NCBI RefSeq assembly: GCF_033473495.1
Contig: NC_088940.1
Span: 1,798,001 to 1,862,000, forward strand
Origin: Cercospora beticola
Lineage: Eukaryota; Ascomycota; Dothideomycetes; Mycosphaerellales; Mycosphaerellaceae
Length of the DNA: 64,000 bases
Direction: 5' to 3'
This document shows, piece after piece, positions 60,065 to 64,000 of this stretch (positions within the stretch are counted from its first letter, which is position 1; the number at the start of each line of letters is the position of its first letter). The position numbers and the translations under genes were made by a program. The notes under the pieces were generated by a model. The model did no database searches and was not told where the DNA came from. It worked only from the letters and a program-made list of their open reading frames with translations.

Positions 60065-62798
60065 TTAGGCGTTGTGGCAATCGCAATGTACCGGTGTGCC
60101 CATCGTCGCCACCTCCAAATCGAGCGCCCAAGATATAAGCCTGCCAAATGCTTCGACACGTAGAGTTGGAGCGAAGCGTGGAGGAAGTTTCAGAATGCTA
60201 CAGAAAAGCAAGCCAGGCCAGTCCGTCATCACATGCCCACGTGCCAGGAACAGCCGGCACGTCGACACGCGTTGCCCCGAAACACAATTCCCCTGTCGAT
60301 CGCCAAGTTTTGCTGCTGTTCACCTCATGTCGCGTCAGTAACAATTCTGATACAGCAGAGAGCCATCTCGTCGGTCCTGCCTGCTATCGAAGCTGCTGTA
60401 TCATTCCACGTTCATCCTCCGAGCCAGTCGGGTTCATCGAGAGCACTGTTTCGGAAGTCCACGTCAGCAAACCATTGGCTACAGTCTGCGAGGCTTCACT
60501 ACGAAGATGGAAGCACAATGTCTGGCCTGTAGGAATCTCGACATCTCTCGACAGTCTTTTGACTGCTCGAGTTGTGCGCACCCGGCCTGTATGAATTGAC
60601 ACGCCACGAGACTGCGCATTCGTGGAGGCTTGCCACGAATCTGAGCATTCGAACAATATGCCACTCGCCATCGTCTCGCCTTGGCGGCATCCGCAACACA
60701 AGGAGCACTGCCCGCACGGCATTACAACAAATATCATGATAGTGATGATGATATGGGTTGCAGCACACCCATGCTCGCGCCGGAAAGTCCTTCAAAACCA
60801 CGAGTAGAGTGTCAGCTTGACACTGAGTATCCTCATCGTCCTATGACTAGTCTCAGTACGGTGATTGGCATTGGGCTCTAATCGCAATGGTAGGGCCAGT
60901 ATAGGCAGAGATTTGAAAGCAAGACATGCTCAAAGCATCAGCGGACCCCAGTGTATACACCAAAACACAACAGGTATGGACAACGATTCGTATCATACGG
61001 CAAAAGATGAATCCCGAACGGGGCTGCCTACGAAGGTAAGCTTCGCTTGAGTCAGGCAACCTCCCTCACGATTCAGAGGCCAATTGCAATCAGCGCATTG
61101 AACGCATCTAGTAAAGAAGAAGATTTGGGATTCTCATAAATCTCTCTAGGAGTGGACGCGTCAACCGCTCGAGGTTCTTCTGACTGTGTAAAGCCGTGGA
61201 AATCATTGCGAGGACGAATGACCGAGCGATCAACAGCGCAAAGCTCCTCCGGCCAACGCTTAAAGCGATCGGACATGACGCTCGAGGACTATACTCCTGA
61301 TCAAGGGAGTAGTGAAAGCAGGACATGTTCGCCTCATGTAATACAGCCTGCAAGGTACCACGAGCTTACTTCGGAGCATTCAGGTAGCTGCCTTCACATG
61401 GATCGGCGACGTACGGATGAACATTTGACAATGGGTACCGCTACGCTGCGGAGGCACAGCGTCGTAGTCGACGGCACCCATCTAACAGTACTCCCTCCGT
61501 GCTGTGTTTTCGTGGTCCGGGTGCGATGAAGCGTCATAGGGTAACTGTCTGAACCCGCGATGTTTCGTGTGCCAAAGGGATCCCGTAGGAGTGAGCGAAT
61601 TATCGTGGCCTGTGTCTTCCAGGCTCACATCGTTGGTGAATTGTGGCTCTTACCCACAATCCCGCACGCCATTGCAGAGATAGATTGCGGGCAGACGTCG
61701 TGATGTCCAAATACCTACGATTGCAACATGATTTTCATGTCCGAAATCTTCAGTTGTGGTCTGCGACGCATTGTGTAGGTGTATGCAAGTCAGAGGCCTT
61801 GGGCAGGCGTGTCAGACCGGATACCACATTGAAGCTGGAAGGCGGTGAGCCTGGCGAGATCAGAAGGAGCTTGTGGGAGTGTTTGGCGGAGAGCATGGCG
61901 AAACTTTGCTCGAAACAGCGCAATCGCGAGTGCTTGGCGACTGCCACAGCACAACACCACACTCATCTCACCAACGGCTTCCTATCTTTAGACCACAATC
62001 GCCAATCAGCCCAGCTTCCAGTGACATTGCAGTGCAAACCACCGAATATGCCGGGTAACAGGTCGCGGAGACTGGCATTGTGCCGAATTCTCACTCCGGC
62101 GCGAGCTGTCCAGGCCATTCGTGTGCGATCTGCTGTGTCGCGATAACGATCATTGCCCATTATCGCGACGCGGTCTATGGACTGGGTACCGTCTTTGGCT
62201 GCGTCTAGGCCTGGATACAGCTGATGTATGGACCACGTGAGCGACAGGACTCATTCTGACTCTATCATGCGCAAGTTTTGCATCGGTGTGCCTTGGCCAT
62301 GCTCTAGAAGAGCGCAGTATGGGGTAATAGCGTACCAACCACGCACCATGATGGGGTAATGAATACCAGTTGCTTGCATGTGCTGCGAGGTCAGCACGAA
62401 CACGATGGGGTAATGGATTCTACGATTGGCAATACTATCCTTGTGGTTACCATCGGCTCAGATCGGGCGGAACGGAAGAGATGGGGAACGTCACCTCTTT
62501 GACTTTTGAGTGGAATCCTATCACCACAGCTGTGCTATCCGTGATACTCGCCATGGGCTTGCTTTGATACGGCGCAAGTCGCGAGCCAGGCGGGGCCGTA
62601 AACCGTCTCTGGGGCTTCTCTCCGGCACACTGAGGGAGATAGATAATGACTGACGAGGGTACCAACCCGACAGGTCAGTCACATTAATGGCGCCTCTCGT
62701 CTTCGCACTCGTCTCTCTTTTTTCTCTGTGCTTCTGCCTAGAACTTTTACCTCTGTTCAAGAACTAGTCAACAGTCAGCAACTCAACTCACGAGCACA
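60065..62798. other. Gene-poor 2.7-kb stretch
   Basis: Longest stretch without a supportable gene. Several frames of 60-167 codons exist (for example 61643-62146 plus) but overlap others and show no motif. No tRNA, transposon ends or long repeats were seen, apart from a thrice-repeated decamer near 62320-62415. It holds the promoters of the Ppn2-like gene and the dehydratase. Confidence 0.5.
62319..62414 (+). repeat. Three copies of ATGGGGTAAT upstream of the dehydratase
   Basis: The decamer ATGGGGTAAT occurs at 62319-62328, 62351-62360 and 62405-62414, all in the same orientation within 96 bp and about 385-480 bp before the dehydratase ATG. It may be a transcription-factor site cluster or a decayed short repeat. 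Confidence 0.6.
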
Positions 62799-64000
62799 AT
62801 GGCCATCGACATGCCACAGGACACCCAGCCTCAATGGCTCGCGAACAACGGCGCACCAAGGCCTCGAAATACAAAGAAGCCATGGCGCAAAACACCCCTC
62901 ATTGAGTCCACGAGACTCTCTGAGAAAGCAGGCTGGTACGTTGACCCATGAGTCTCTCATCCCTACTTCAAAGCAACATGATGGTAAGCCGCAGAAGCAG
63001 AATTTTCCTGAAGCTCGACAACTTGCAACCTTCGGGCTCCTTCAAGTCTCGCGGGCTGGGAAACCTCGTCCTCAAATCCTACAACAATGCACCCGATCCG
63101 CTTCGACTGCACTACTTCGCTGCCTCGGGCGGAAATGCTGGACTCGGCTGCGTGTATGCAGCCAACTTTGTGGGCCAACCAGCGACCGTCGTCGTTCCTG
63201 TCACTACGAAGAAACATATGATCGACAAGCTTTATGCCGCCGGCGCGAAAGAAGTTCTTCAACATGGAGCCAACATCGCTGAGGCTACAGCATATGTTAA
63301 CGAAGTGCTGATGCCACAATCGAGAGAGAACGGCGAAGAGCCATTCTACGTCGATCCTTTCAACCATCCCGACATCTGGCAGGGCCACGAAAGCATCGTC
63401 GACGAGATGCGTGATCAATTCGAAGAGATTGGCGAAGATCACCCTCCAGACTGGATCATCTGTAGCTGCGGTGGTGGTGGACTCTTCAATGGAGTCATGG
63501 GTGGCATCGAACGACAAGGTCACACATGGGCCAAGACAGGTGTTATTGCTGTCGAGACAGAAGGAGCGGACTCTCTCAACAAGGCTCTCGAGTGGAACGA
63601 GCACAAGGCAATCGACAAGATTACCTCTATTGCTACATCACTAGGCTGCGTGAAGATCAGCGAGCGAACCTGGGACATCGTGCGACCGGCACTGAAGAGC
63701 GGCAAGGCCAAGAATATTGTCTTGACTGATGCCGAAGCTGCCATGGGTAGCTGGAAGCTCGCTGAAGAGGAGCGCATCATCGTGGAAGCCGCCTGTGGTG
63801 TCAACATTGCTCTTTGCTATGGTGGAAGAATGGAGAAGGTACTCGGTCGTCCACCACGACCAGAGGAGAGCTTCGTACGTCTCAGCCCGTGCCACATCTT
63901 GAGCAACGCTAACTGTGCACAGGTCATCGTCGTCTGCGGCGGATCCAACGTCTCGACAGACATGATCGAAGAGTACAAACGCACATACCGACACCTGGTC
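62799..64000 (+). CDS. PLP-dependent L-serine/L-threonine dehydratase, C-terminus outside the window
   Basis: Three exons visible: 62799-62935, 62998-63874 and 63923 to the right edge (364 codons seen); introns of 62 and 48 nt. The enzyme deaminates serine to pyruvate and threonine to 2-oxobutyrate (Cha1/SDS type). Conserved blocks: KTPLIESTRLSEKAG, FLKLDNLQPSGSFKSRG with the PLP lysine (Lys62), AASGGNAGLGCVYAA for the substrate carboxylate, the glycine-rich PLP phosphate loop CSCGGGGLFNG, and VIVVCGGSNV near the right edge. Intron 1 seems to use an AAG acceptor (ends 62997): CAG four bases upstream would make a stop, whereas AAG gives the family's AGCRIFLKL. The start could also be the second Met at 62811. 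The last residues of the protein lie outside the window. Confidence 0.92.

Noticed and set aside
61643..62146. 167-codon plus-strand frame in the gene-poor stretch
   Set aside because: No recognised motif, overlapped by other frames, no coding-like composition or splice context.

Overview
The window is nuclear DNA of a filamentous ascomycete (Pezizomycotina). Genes are dense, introns are short (46-126 nt, mostly 48-60) with GT..AG ends and CTGAC/CTAAC-like branch sites. There is a HET-domain protein, a fungal rhodopsin-type 7TM protein, a C2H2/fungal-specific transcription factor, and MFS and APC transporters. The class is probably Dothideomycetes, but that is inference from general gene style, not a species call. 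No bacterial-type operons, CRISPR arrays, tRNA or rRNA genes, or intact transposons were seen.

Layout. 1-4.8 kb: a partial unknown low-complexity protein with an internal tandem repeat, a three-exon MAPEG glutathione transferase and a three-exon Mediator subunit MED22, all on the minus strand. The first is open to the window edge and the other two are broken up by introns. 5.1-10.6 kb: translation factor eIF5 (minus) head-to-head with the bifunctional thiamine enzyme THI6 (plus), followed by a pinin/SDK/MemA-domain protein. 11.3-18.6 kb: an APC amine permease (minus), a rhodopsin-domain 7TM protein with a 4-nt microexon, and a small beta-trefoil lectin with a 10-nt microexon. 18.7-33.2 kb: the intronless midasin gene MDN1/REA1 (4838 codons). 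It shares a 242-bp divergent promoter with mitochondrial ribosomal protein bL12m. 34.8-39.4 kb: the 51-kDa flavoprotein subunit of complex I (minus) and an unrecognised coiled-coil protein (plus). 40.4-46.3 kb: two MFS transporters and the mRNA guanylyltransferase. 47.3-55.1 kb: HET protein (minus), C2H2 transcription factor and an Acinus-like SAP/RNA-binding protein. 55.4-60 kb: a ketopantoate-reductase family enzyme divergent from a cytochrome-b5/FMN 2-hydroxyacid dehydrogenase, then a Ppn2-like membrane phosphatase. 60-62.8 kb is gene-poor. A PLP-dependent serine/threonine dehydratase runs off the right edge.

Functionally this is mostly core housekeeping: transcription (MED22), capping (CEG1), splicing/exon junction (pinin, Acinus-like), initiation (eIF5), 60S assembly (MDN1), mitochondrial translation and respiration (bL12m, NDUFV1). 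Between these lie accessory, environment-facing genes (lectin, 7TM protein, transporters, HET protein). I found no convincing self-contained novel system. The most notable points are the two microexons, a poor-context uORF in the eIF5 leader, a uORF ending 3 nt before the THI6 start, and two lineage-specific-looking proteins. All exon structures were derived by eye from frame, splice signals and family conservation and have no transcript support.
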